Of a stretch of DNA of 64,000 nt, positions 45,147-53,548 are shown piece after piece (the stretch's first letter is position 1; every line of letters begins with the position of its first letter). The notes beneath the pieces were generated by a model. The model was not told the origin of the DNA. It was given only the letters and a program-made list of their open reading frames with translations, and did no database searches. Source of the stretch: QHXW01 sp963847515 (GTDB lineage Bacteria; Acidobacteriota; Terriglobia; Bryobacterales; Bryobacteraceae); assembly GCA_963847515.1 (NCBI GenBank), contig CAWKAA010000007.1, positions 1,054,001 through 1,118,000 on the forward strand. The letters are read 5' to 3'. The translations under genes were made by a program, and so were the position numbers.

Positions 45147-45598
45147 TTCGCGTCACGCGCGCGTACCGGTTCTCGGCCTCGCACCGGCTGCACGCCGCCC
45201 GGACTTGTCGGACAGCGAAAATCGCGAACTGTACGGCAAGTGCAACAATCCTTACGGCCACGGTCACAACTACGTGATCGAAGTCAGCGCGCGCGGGCCG
45301 GTGGACAGATCGCTCGGGCCGCGCTCTGGATCCGCGCGCGCTGGACCGGCTGGTGGAGGAGCAGGTGATCGAACCGTTCGACCAGCAAAACCTGAATGCC
45401 GAGATCGGCACGGTCTTCGAAGAACTGGTGCCGACCACGGAAAATCTGGCGCGAGAGATCTACCGGCGGCTCAAGCGGTGAGCTGGCCGACGGCGTTTCC
45501 CGGCGCATGGCCGCGCTCTGGAAAAAGTCCGCATCGCCGAGACGCCGCGAAACATCTTTGAAGTATCGGAACCATGGCCAAGCATAAGCGCGTCGTGA
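45143..45598 (+). pseudogene. 6-pyruvoyl-tetrahydropterin synthase-like protein, Cys-containing paralogue, frameshifted
   Basis: Starts GTG 45143 (IRVTRAYRFSASHRLHAA). The active loop GKCNNPYGHGHNYVIEVSARG has the CX5HGH pattern of eukaryote-type PTPS rather than the CX3HGH of E. coli QueD. TENLAREIYRRLK follows, then after two shifts VRIAETPRNIFEVS to TGA 45596-45598. The 3' end overlaps folE. The reaction would be dihydroneopterin triphosphate to 6-pyruvoyl- or 6-carboxy-tetrahydropterin. Confidence 0.75.
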
Positions 45599-46185
45599 AA
45601 ATGCCGGCTTGGAGTTGGCGGCCGAGACGTCGTTCGCTCCCTGGTCCGCAAGGATTCTCGAACAACTGGTGGACGATCCGGACCGCGAAGGCCTGGCGCG
45701 CACTCCCGAGCGCGTGGAGAAGGCGCTGCGTTTTCTCACCAGCGGCTACCGCACGGATGTGCGGCAAGTGGTCAACGGCGCGCTGTTCGCCGTGAAGTAC
45801 GACGAGATGGTGATCGTGAAGGACATCGAGTTCTTCAGCCTGTGCGAGCACCACCTGCTGCCGTTCTTCGGCAAAGTGCACGTGGCTTACCTCCCCAAGG
45901 GCCACGTGATCGGGCTGAGCAAGATTCCGCGCATCGTGGATGTCTTCGCGCGGCGGCTGCAGATTCAGGAGCGGATGACGCAGGAGATCGCGCAGACCAT
46001 TCAGGACACTGATCGATCCCGTCGGCGTGGGCGTGATCTGCGAGGCGCGGCACTTCTGCATGATGATGCGCGGCGTGGAGAAGCAGCACTCCGGCGCGGT
46101 CACCAGCGCCATGCTGGGCGCGTTCCGCAGCCGCAAAGAGACCCGCGACGAGTTCCTGGCGTTGGTCGGCCAGCGCTTAGGTTGA
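45574..46185 (+). pseudogene. folE: GTP cyclohydrolase I, frameshifted
   Basis: From ATG 45574 (MAKHKRVVKM), then shifted to LAAETSFAPWSARILEQLVD. Further motifs are EGLARTPERVEKALRFLTSG, VKDIEFFSLCEHHLLPFFGK and GLSKIPRIVDVFARRLQ, with a second shift near 46005 before DPVGVGVICEARHFCMMMRG. The zinc ligands (Cys and His in LCEHHLLPF, later Cys in ARHFCMMMRG) are present. It makes the substrate of the two upstream PTPS-like enzymes. Confidence 0.85.
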
Positions 46186-46260
46186 AAGAGCGACAAGACG
46201 CCCTTAACCTTCGGCTAACTTTCAGGGGGCTTAGATATCCGGTACCATGAAAGGAAGAGT

Positions 46261-46590
46261 GTGAGGTTTCGCACAGTCATGGGCCGCTATCAGAAGAACG
46301 ATTATTCAAAGTGGAGCGAGGAAGAACTGCGCCGGGCGGAATCAGAAGCCGACCGTTTTCTGAATGAGAACGAAGAACAGATCCGCGAAAATCTGGAAGC
46401 GAAGCTCGCGCTGCTAGATCGCTTGGTAAAGAGCCTGAGCGGGCGGCAGATGAGTTTGGACGAGAGGCTGGATTGTTTTGCGCGTATCGCGGAAGCATCC
46501 GGGGCACTCGAAGAGGACGCCAAGGGATTCTTCAGCTTGGCTTCCGAGCCGGTTGTAGCGCGGCTTTTGGCGAAGAGCAAGCGGCGTTAG
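46261..46590 (+). CDS. Hypothetical helical protein
   Basis: 109 residues from GTG 46261 with AGGAAGA just upstream; ATG 46279 is an alternative. Strongly charged and helical (RRAESEADRFLNENEEQIRENL), with no membrane segment or motif. Possibly a coiled-coil adaptor. Function unknown. Confidence 0.55.
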   Translation: MRFRTVMGRYQKNDYSKWSEEELRRAESEADRFLNENEEQIRENLEAKLALLDRLVKSLSGRQMSLDERLDCFARIAEASGALEEDAKGFFSLASEPVVARLLAKSKRR

Positions 46591-46620
46591 CGTACGGCGA
46601 CTAAGAATGGCTGACCCGCT

Positions 46621-47112
46621 TCAGCGCATGGCACCTCGCAGTTTTCGCGCGGAAAATAGCACGATGGCCAGAAACACCGTGGCGCTGACGGCGATGACCG
46701 CCCCGCGGCGCTCCGGCGAAAGATAGCGCGCCCGCGGCCGGCCGCGCTCAGAAAAATCCAAGGAGACTCGCAGTCTTACGCTGGCGCGGCTATGCCCGCC
46801 GTTTTCGATCACCACGGCGTATTCATCGGGCACACTGATCAGACGGCTGAAGCTTGCCTGTTTCTGAAATCCGCCGGAACCGAGTGAGTCGCGATCCCCC
46901 TTCTTCAGGTCTTCCAAACCCTCCAGATTCACTAGAGCCGCGCGAACCGCGCCGTCTCCCGAAATCACGTGATATTCGTACTCGATGGTGACAGGCGGCT
47001 GCTTCAGGACGACTGGTGCGTAGCGCCACTCGGACGGCGGGACTTCGACGACTTCATCCAGCAGCGTCTGCGCATCCGAGGCGAAAAGGAGCAACAGCAG
47101 TGCGGTGCTCAT
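46621..47112 (-). CDS. Hypothetical secreted/membrane protein
   Basis: 163 residues: a short signal peptide (residues 1-14, LLLLLFASDA), a beta-rich extracytoplasmic domain (about 20-130), and a C-terminal membrane helix (about 137-155, GAVIAVSATVFLAIVLF) with a basic end. The ATG overlaps the upstream amidohydrolase stop (ATGA), so the two are coupled. No known family. Confidence 0.6.
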   Translation of the reverse strand: MSTALLLLLFASDAQTLLDEVVEVPPSEWRYAPVVLKQPPVTIEYEYHVISGDGAVRAALVNLEGLEDLKKGDRDSLGSGGFQKQASFSRLISVPDEYAVVIENGGHSRASVRLRVSLDFSERGRPRARYLSPERRGAVIAVSATVFLAIVLFSARKLRGAMR

Positions 47113-48725
47113 GGCGCGTAGACGACCTCGCCGCCGACCACGGTCATCACCACGTGCGTCTTGAGGATTTCGGCGGGAGGGATGCGCGTGATGTCATCGG
47201 AAAGCAAGACGAAGTCGGCAAGTTTCCCAGGCTCGAGCGAGCCTTTGATTTTTTCCTCGAATGCGGCGTAGGCGCCCTCAATGGTCCAGCTCCGCAGGGC
47301 TTCCTCACGCGTCATGCGCTGGTCAGGGAACCAGGCCCCGGGGGGAATGCCGCTGCGGTCCTGCCGGGTGACGGCGGCGTAATAACCCCAGAGGGGATTG
47401 GGACTCTCGACCGGCAAATCCGAACCACTGGCGACGTGCACACCGAACGAAAGAAAGCGCCGCCAGGCATACGCGCCCTTTATCCGCTCGGGGCCCAGGC
47501 GAGCCTCGGCCCACGGCATGTCGCTGGTGGCATGAGTGGGCTGCATGGAGGCGATGATGGAGAACTGCTCAAACATCGGGATGTCTTCGAGCGAAACCAC
47601 CTGCGCATGTTCAATGCGGAACCGGTGATCGTTGGGGCCGCCGAGCGCGGCAGCGTATCCATCGAGTACAGTTCGATTGGCCAGGTCGCCGATAGCATGG
47701 GTGTTGACCTGAAACCCATGCGCCACGGCATCGCGGGCCACGCGCTCGATATCCGGCGATCGGAGCATGAGCAAGCCGGTGTTGCCGGAATCGTCGGAGT
47801 ATGGCTGCTTGAGCGCGGCGCCGCGGGAACCCAGTGCGCCGTCGGCGTAGAGCTTGATGCTGCGCACGGTCAGACGCTCGCCGATCTCCGGACCACGCTT
47901 AAGGGACTCGCGCCACAAATCGCCCTCGCCGCCGATCATGGCATACACCCGAACGGGCAGCTTGTGATCCTGAATCAGCGCTCGGTACTGATCGAGTTCG
48001 TTAGAGCTGACACCGGCATCGTGCACCGTTGTGATGCCCAGCCGGGCACATTCGGCGGCCGCGCGCCGCAAGCGCTCGCGCAATAACTCTGGCGCCGGCA
48101 ACGGAATCTTACGGGTAACCAATTCCTGAGCTCGATCGATCAGGACGCCAGTGAGCTGGCCGGAGTCATCATGCAAGAGCTTGCCGCCGGGAGGATCGGG
48201 AGTCGTGGACGTTAGCCCGGCGATCTCCATGGCTTTGCGGTTTACCCAGCCGGCGTGTCCGTCCACTCGGGTCAGGTAGACGGGGTTATCGGGAGCGGCG
48301 GCGGACAGTGCGGCGCTGGTGGGAAACTGCCGGCTCGGCCAATTGTTCTGATCCCAGGAGCGGCCGCGAATCCAATCGCCCGAATTGCGGCCGAGCGCGG
48401 CTTTGCGCACCAAGTCTGCGATTTCCTGTTCAGACCGGGTCGTGCGCAGATCGAGAATCTCGAGGCTGTCGCCGAGAGCGCTCATATGGCCGTGAGAATC
48501 GATGAAACCGGGGAGAATTGTGGCACCGCGGGCATCGATTTTGCGCGTCGCCGGGCCGATGAAGGCAGTGACATCTTCACCCACGGCGAGGATTTTTCCG
48601 GTCTTTACGGCGATCGCAGAAGCCGTTGGATTTGCAGGGTTTACGGTATATACTCGAGCGCCGGTGACGGCGAGATCGGCCTGTGGAAACGCCGCCATCG
48701 TAAACAACGCTAGAATATACAACAT
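47109..48725 (-). CDS. YtcJ-type amidohydrolase
   Basis: About 538 residues from ATG 48725. N-terminal signal-like segment (MLYILALFTMAAFPQADLA), then a metal-dependent amidohydrolase with GFIDSHGHMSALGDS (HxH zinc site), GVSSNELDQYRALIQ, HAIGDLANRTVLDGYA, FRIEHAQVV and ASGSDLPVESPNPLWGYYAAV. It belongs to the COG1574 group, which has broad and mostly unknown substrates. Its start codon overlaps the divergent gene's start codon. Confidence 0.85.
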   Translation of the reverse strand: MLYILALFTMAAFPQADLAVTGARVYTVNPANPTASAIAVKTGKILAVGEDVTAFIGPATRKIDARGATILPGFIDSHGHMSALGDSLEILDLRTTRSEQEIADLVRKAALGRNSGDWIRGRSWDQNNWPSRQFPTSAALSAAAPDNPVYLTRVDGHAGWVNRKAMEIAGLTSTTPDPPGGKLLHDDSGQLTGVLIDRAQELVTRKIPLPAPELLRERLRRAAAECARLGITTVHDAGVSSNELDQYRALIQDHKLPVRVYAMIGGEGDLWRESLKRGPEIGERLTVRSIKLYADGALGSRGAALKQPYSDDSGNTGLLMLRSPDIERVARDAVAHGFQVNTHAIGDLANRTVLDGYAAALGGPNDHRFRIEHAQVVSLEDIPMFEQFSIIASMQPTHATSDMPWAEARLGPERIKGAYAWRRFLSFGVHVASGSDLPVESPNPLWGYYAAVTRQDRSGIPPGAWFPDQRMTREEALRSWTIEGAYAAFEEKIKGSLEPGKLADFVLLSDDITRIPPAEILKTHVVMTVVGGEVVYAP

Positions 48726-49647
48726 GAACGACAGTATGGCACAGAGGGCTTCCGCTCTAGCCCCGCTGGAACTGCCTGGATGGAAGACCAGCCTCAACTG
48801 GATTTCGGCGATTTTGACCTCGGTGCTGTTCATGGTGGCGGGACTTTGGAAGGTGACGGACCCTTATGGCGCAGCGGCCCGGCTGGCGCAGGCCAGAGTT
48901 CCTGAAAAACTCAGCCTGGCGGCGGCCCTGCTGCTGGGTATCGCGGAAACCGTGGCGGCGGTTCTGATCCTGGTGCCGCGATTCCGGAAGTGGGGCGCTT
49001 GGCTGGGCTCGGCGCTTCTGCTTGCGTTCATGATTTACATCGGCGCCAACTACACCGCATTGCACGGGGCGGAGTGCAATTGCTTTCCGTGGATCAAGCG
49101 TGCGGTAGGACCGGGGTTTTTCGTAGGCGACGCCGTCATGCTGCTGTTCGCGGTGCTGGCAGGTTTCTGGGCAGGGCCGGCTCAAAGCAAGCGCAGCGCC
49201 ATCATCGTGGCGTGCGCGGTAACGGTATTCGCGATGGTTTCTTATGGCGCATCTGCGGTGAAGTTGCGCGGCACCAAAGCACCATCCACCATCACGGTGG
49301 ACGGAAAACCATTCTCCACGCAGCAGGGCCGCGTTTTCATTTTCTTCTTCGATCCAGAGTGTACGCACTGCCTGGACGCGGGTAAGCGAATGGCCAAGCT
49401 GGATTGGGGCAACACCAGACTGGTGATCGTACCCACGACACAGCCGCAGTTCGCGCCGGATTTTCTTCACGACACCGGCCTGCGCGCGGGCGTATCCAAC
49501 GATCTCGGGTTGCTGAAAAAAACTTTCCCGTTCGGTGATCCGCCGGCGGGTGTGGCTCTCGAGAACGGTCACGAGAAGGAACCCGTTACCAAGTTCGAGG
49601 ATGACGAGCCTGCCGCCACACTGCGAAAGCTGGGCTTCGCACGCTGA
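48724..49647 (+). CDS. MauE/DoxX-like membrane protein with thioredoxin-like domain
   Basis: 307 residues from ATG 48724; ATG 48736 is possible. Four membrane helices (about residues 25-45, 65-85, 92-112, 130-150) of the MauE/DoxX type with a Cys pair (ECNCF). A further helix (158-178) leads to an extracytoplasmic thioredoxin-like domain with FFDPECTHCLDAG (CxHC). It resembles methylamine-utilisation accessory proteins and single-chain disulfide-transfer fusions. Probably shuttles thiol electrons across the membrane. Confidence 0.75.
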   Translation: MNDSMAQRASALAPLELPGWKTSLNWISAILTSVLFMVAGLWKVTDPYGAAARLAQARVPEKLSLAAALLLGIAETVAAVLILVPRFRKWGAWLGSALLLAFMIYIGANYTALHGAECNCFPWIKRAVGPGFFVGDAVMLLFAVLAGFWAGPAQSKRSAIIVACAVTVFAMVSYGASAVKLRGTKAPSTITVDGKPFSTQQGRVFIFFFDPECTHCLDAGKRMAKLDWGNTRLVIVPTTQPQFAPDFLHDTGLRAGVSNDLGLLKKTFPFGDPPAGVALENGHEKEPVTKFEDDEPAATLRKLGFAR

Positions 49648-49684
49648 TGGTGACGGAACGCGCCGATATAGGGCAGGTGCGTAG

Positions 49685-50071
49685 TTGAAGCTCGCTAACG
49701 CTGCTGAGGAGATCTCCTCCGGAATCCTCGATCTCACGCGCGAGGGCGCCGCCGGCAACTTCATGGTGGTTTCCTGCGGTGATATCTACGTGCAATTCGC
49801 CGGAAACCCTGGCAATCCGCAGGTGCTTTGCGAATCGATATCGGGCAAATATCTCCCCAAAAAACTCAAAATATCCAGCGCCGCGCTGCAGAAGAAACTC
49901 AAGAGTCTGGGCTTCGAGCTGGGCGGCGACATCGAGACCTTCTCCCGTTCTTACGAGGTCATAACGGAAAAGCAGGCTCGCGACGTTGCGAAACTCGCCG
50001 TGAAAATTCTCCAGGATGCGTACGGTGTGGCCAAAGACGGGGAAGTCCATATCGAACTGTCGTTAGAATAG
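49685..50071 (+). CDS. Hypothetical protein
   Basis: 128 residues from TTG 49685 (MKLANAAEEISSGILDL). A compact alpha/beta protein with no signal peptide; the pattern GNFMVVSCGDIYVQFAGN followed by long helices has a slight resemblance to TY-chaperone (secretion chaperone) folds. That likeness is weak. It lies between the MauE fusion and an amidohydrolase. Confidence 0.5.
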   Translation: MKLANAAEEISSGILDLTREGAAGNFMVVSCGDIYVQFAGNPGNPQVLCESISGKYLPKKLKISSAALQKKLKSLGFELGGDIETFSRSYEVITEKQARDVAKLAVKILQDAYGVAKDGEVHIELSLE

Positions 50072-50124
50072 GCCCGCCGAGAGCGGCGTAACGCGCTTCG
50101 CCACTCTGTGGTAAAACTCCAGAC

Positions 50125-51405
50125 ATGCAAACCTTCGTGCGTGGCGCGCTGCTGGGCGCAGTTCTCTGCTTTGCCGCAGCCGCCCAGTATGATCTGGTCC
50201 TCAAGGGCGGGCACGTGATCGATCCGAAGAATGGCGTGGATGCGCAGATGGACGTGGCCATTACGGGCAATAAGATCGCGGCGGTAGCGCCGGATATTGG
50301 CGCGTCGCAAGCCAAGAAAGTGGTGGATGTCAGCGGGCTTTATGTCACGCCCGGGCTGGTGGACATTCACACGCACCTATTCTTTACGACGGGCGCGGCC
50401 GGCGCGTGGGCGGGCGACGAGAGCATTCAGCCGGACGCGTTCAGCTTTCGCACCGGCGTCACCACTATGGCGGATGCCGGGAGCGCGGGCTGGCGCGGGT
50501 TCGAAACATTTCGGCATTTCGTGATCGACCGCGCCAAGACGCGCGTATTCGCGTTCATCAACATCTCCGGCCTGGGCATGCTGACGGACGCCGCCGAGCA
50601 GGAGAAGAGCGAATTCCAGCCGGAGGAAGTGGCCCGGTTAGCCAAGAAGCATCGGGATGTAGTGGTGGGTGTGAAGTCGGCGCATTATCAAAAGCCAGAC
50701 TGGGCGTCGGTGGACCGCGCGGTGGAAGCAGGCAAGCTGGCTGGCATTCCGGTGATGGTGGACTTCGGGTGGTTCGTGCCCGAGCGGCCGTACTGGCAAC
50801 TGGTGACCGAGCATCTGCGGCCGGGCGACATCACTACGCACTGCTTTCGAGCCCCGGTTCCGTGGGTGGACGAGCACGGCAAGCTTTACGATTATCTGCG
50901 ACAGGCCCGTAAGCGGGGTGTGATCTTCGACGTGGGTCATGGCGGCGGCAGTTTTGTGTTCCGCAACGCCGCGCCCGCCGTCGAGCAGGGATTTTATCCG
51001 GACTCGATCTCGACCGATCTGCACGGCGGCAGCATGAACGCCGGCATGATGGACATGCCGACAACGATGTCAAAATTTCTGGCAATGGGCGAGCCGCTGG
51101 TGGAAGTGATTCGCGAGTCGACAGCAAACCCGGCGGTTGAGATTCAGCATCCGGAGCTGGGGCATCTGTCAGTGGGAGCGATTGCCGATGTGGCGGTGTG
51201 GGAGTTGCGCTCGGGGGATTTCGGCTTTTACGACGCGGCCAGCGGCAAGCTCAACGGCAAACAACGGTTAATCTGCCAGCTTACGGTGCGCGACGGCAAG
51301 ATTGTCTGGGACCGGAATGCGCGCGCGGCGGAGGATTACAAGAAACTCGGACCGCAGTATGGGGTGCGGGATGTGGATCACATTATTCCGCCGCCAAAGC
51401 GCTGA
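50125..51405 (+). CDS. Secreted amidohydrolase (dihydroorotase-like)
   Basis: 426 residues with a signal peptide (1-20, ending AAAAQ). Metal-dependent hydrolase: GLYVTPGLVDIHTHLFF (HxH), VGVKSAHYQKPDWASV (Lys of the bridging site), DITTHCFRAPVPWVDEHG, VIFDVGHGGGSF and SISTDLHGG. Most similar in pattern to the dihydroorotase/deacetylase class of amidohydrolases. The natural substrate is unknown. Start at ATG 50125. Confidence 0.82.
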   Translation: MQTFVRGALLGAVLCFAAAAQYDLVLKGGHVIDPKNGVDAQMDVAITGNKIAAVAPDIGASQAKKVVDVSGLYVTPGLVDIHTHLFFTTGAAGAWAGDESIQPDAFSFRTGVTTMADAGSAGWRGFETFRHFVIDRAKTRVFAFINISGLGMLTDAAEQEKSEFQPEEVARLAKKHRDVVVGVKSAHYQKPDWASVDRAVEAGKLAGIPVMVDFGWFVPERPYWQLVTEHLRPGDITTHCFRAPVPWVDEHGKLYDYLRQARKRGVIFDVGHGGGSFVFRNAAPAVEQGFYPDSISTDLHGGSMNAGMMDMPTTMSKFLAMGEPLVEVIRESTANPAVEIQHPELGHLSVGAIADVAVWELRSGDFGFYDAASGKLNGKQRLICQLTVRDGKIVWDRNARAAEDYKKLGPQYGVRDVDHIIPPPKR

Positions 51406-51415
51406 GGCGCAGCTC

Positions 51416-51808
51416 TTGAAACTCGAAGTCCAAGACTTGGAATTGATTGAACACGCCAAGGAAACGAGGCGGACGCTCTACCGTGCCGGACGGCACGAGG
51501 TAGCCTCCGCTCTGCGGACCCAAAGCGGAGAGGTATTCGCGGGCATCCATATTGAAGCGAATGTCGGATTCGCAGACGTGTGCGGCGAAGTCGCGGCCAT
51601 CTGCCACGCGGTGGCACACGGACACGGAGACCTGGACACCATCGTCGCGCTCGGCGGCGATGGGCCCGATCACATTTATCTGATGCCGCCCTGCGGGCGG
51701 TGCAGAGAAGTGATCAGCGACATGAATTCAGCCGCATGGGTGATCGTCGGAACGCTCGAGAATCCTTATAAGGTGAGGGTGTCGGAGTTGTTGCCGCTGA
51801 AGGGGTAG
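51416..51808 (+). CDS. Cytidine/blasticidin-deaminase-like zinc enzyme
   Basis: About 130 residues from TTG 51416, with GAGG 9 nt upstream; ATG 51371 inside the previous gene is an alternative. The zinc pattern is DVCGEVAAI (Cys and Glu) and PPCGRCREVI (PCxxC). The ending VSELLPLKG resembles blasticidin-S deaminases more than housekeeping Cdd, and the length is right for that group. It may act on a cytosine-containing nucleoside or antibiotic. Confidence 0.7.
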   Translation: MKLEVQDLELIEHAKETRRTLYRAGRHEVASALRTQSGEVFAGIHIEANVGFADVCGEVAAICHAVAHGHGDLDTIVALGGDGPDHIYLMPPCGRCREVISDMNSAAWVIVGTLENPYKVRVSELLPLKG

Positions 51809-52118
51809 GGGGAATTGCGCTTGACCGGTTTATCCACGACGTCGATCAAAGCATCCAGCTTCCCGGTGACTTCGAGGATCGCCTACGGGTGATCGCGCTG
51901 GATGCGCGCCTGAGCGGCGCCCGGGAGTCCTTACGATTTCCTTTATGCGAATGATTTTATCCGTGACTTTTCACGGCTCGTGGATTTTCGGCAATTCAAG
52001 AAGTACGAGGCGAAGGCGCAGCCTGGCATAGGCGATCACGTGATGGATGTGACGGTAAACTTCAAATCCAAGTAGCTGGCGGCGGGCCCGATGGATATAC
52101 AATCGATGCGGGAACGTT
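51809..52118 (+). pseudogene. Degenerate coding remnants
   Basis: Two short coherent readings in different frames: IQLPGDFEDRLRVIALDARL (about 51851-51912) and VDFRQFKKYEAKAQPG-IGDHVMDVTVNFKSK, ending in TAG at 52073-52075. The second ends like an extracytoplasmic beta protein. I recognise no family, and the rest of the gene is lost. Confidence 0.3.
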
Positions 52119-53273
52119 ATGCGATTTGTTGCCTTACTTGGCAGTATCGGTTTTGCGGCAACCTCAAACCCGACGAGCACATTCTGGACCGAACTTAAGG
52201 CCAAGCGAGACGCTCTGCCGAGCGTTCATCAGGAGTTTGAAGTTACGCGGACCTTCAAGACGAGTCACGGTACCCAGGCCTTGAAGCGGGACCTCATTAT
52301 CGATGTAGCAAGAGAACAATGGCGTGAAAGGTCCATCAGTGGGTCTGGTAACCAAATAAGAATTTTTGATGGCAAGGATCTTTTCCGAATGGAAGAAGGC
52401 GGGAACGAATACGTCCGGACCAAACGAAAATCCAAAGATGATGATTCGACGCCGCCTTACGCGGCGAACGATATCGACTCGTCAAAGGCGAAAGAACTGG
52501 CGAGGCGGCCGTGTCGGATTCCGGGTAACGATCAGATGTGCGTGGTTCTTGAGATTCCTCTGAAGAGGTGGGCGCGACCCATTTCCAGCTCTGGTGGCCA
52601 CTTCATAACACTAGTTCAAGGCATCCAACGGATTGTGCTCGATACGGAAACTGGCCTTGCGCTGGGATCCCTCACTGTTGAGATGATTGATAATCAGAGG
52701 GGCGGCTACCAGTCTGAAACTACATATGTGCTGAAGCGCCTTAGCTATGGCGCTACTCCTAACGCGAGCCTATTCCAACTGCCGTCAACCGATTTGCGGG
52801 AAGTGAAGGAACTTTCACACTGGAACGCAACAAGAATCAAAAGTGAGTTAGCCGGGAAGCCGGCTCCAGACTTGGTCGTGACCGATCTCAAGGGGACGCC
52901 ACTCACCCTATCGGGTTTCAAGGGGAAGACCGTGCTCCTTGATTTCTGGACGACATGGTGCCCACCCTGCCGCGCAGATGCTCCCGCCATTCATGATTTG
53001 TACCGCAAGTACGGTGAAAAGGAGCTGATGATTGTTGGTATCTCCGTCAGTGAGGACCGTGAAGTTGTTGAGAAGTTTTTAAAGGAACATCCGGTCGACT
53101 ATTCAGTTGTGCTGACGACTGAAAACGAGATGCCGCGACCCTACCAGGTCGGCGTTTTCCCTACTTATATCATCATCGATCGAGACGGCACGGTGGCGGC
53201 TGCAGTTGAGGGTGACAAAGGCTTCGCTGAGCTTCGTAAGCTGCTTAAGCGAGCGGGTCTGGAACCTGAATAG
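52119..53273 (+). CDS. LolA-like domain fused to TlpA/AhpC-type thioredoxin
   Basis: 384 residues with a weak N-terminal signal (MRFVALLGSIGFAA). Residues about 25-225 form a LolA/DUF2092-like beta domain (FEVTRTFKTSHGTQALKRDL). Residues 245-380 are a TlpA-type thioredoxin with PAPDLVVTDLKGTPLTLSGF, active site FWTTWCPPCRADAP (WCPPC), and GVFPTYIIIDRDGTV with its cis-Pro. Probably exported, and reduces or delivers thiols or lipids at the envelope. GC is lower here than in neighbouring genes. Confidence 0.8.
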   Translation: MRFVALLGSIGFAATSNPTSTFWTELKAKRDALPSVHQEFEVTRTFKTSHGTQALKRDLIIDVAREQWRERSISGSGNQIRIFDGKDLFRMEEGGNEYVRTKRKSKDDDSTPPYAANDIDSSKAKELARRPCRIPGNDQMCVVLEIPLKRWARPISSSGGHFITLVQGIQRIVLDTETGLALGSLTVEMIDNQRGGYQSETTYVLKRLSYGATPNASLFQLPSTDLREVKELSHWNATRIKSELAGKPAPDLVVTDLKGTPLTLSGFKGKTVLLDFWTTWCPPCRADAPAIHDLYRKYGEKELMIVGISVSEDREVVEKFLKEHPVDYSVVLTTENEMPRPYQVGVFPTYIIIDRDGTVAAAVEGDKGFAELRKLLKRAGLEPE

Positions 53274-53548
53274 AGTCACGCTTACGAAACCCGCGGCAGT
53301 GACGAACTGCACCGTGACATGCCCCAGCACGCTCCATTTGAGTAGTAACGCCAGTTACCAGACCTAAGTGGTGCTTAGACGTAGAACCAGTGAGCGCCCT
53401 GCGGTATGAGTAGGCGTGGCCTTGCGGAGCACAACGAACCACGAAGCGCGCGCATGTCCCCGGACCGGCCTCAATGCCGACGAGGGCGTCGGCAGCGGGC
53501 GAGGGCGCCCGCCCCACTTTTCATAGGAGTAGACGCTGTAGCAACGGC

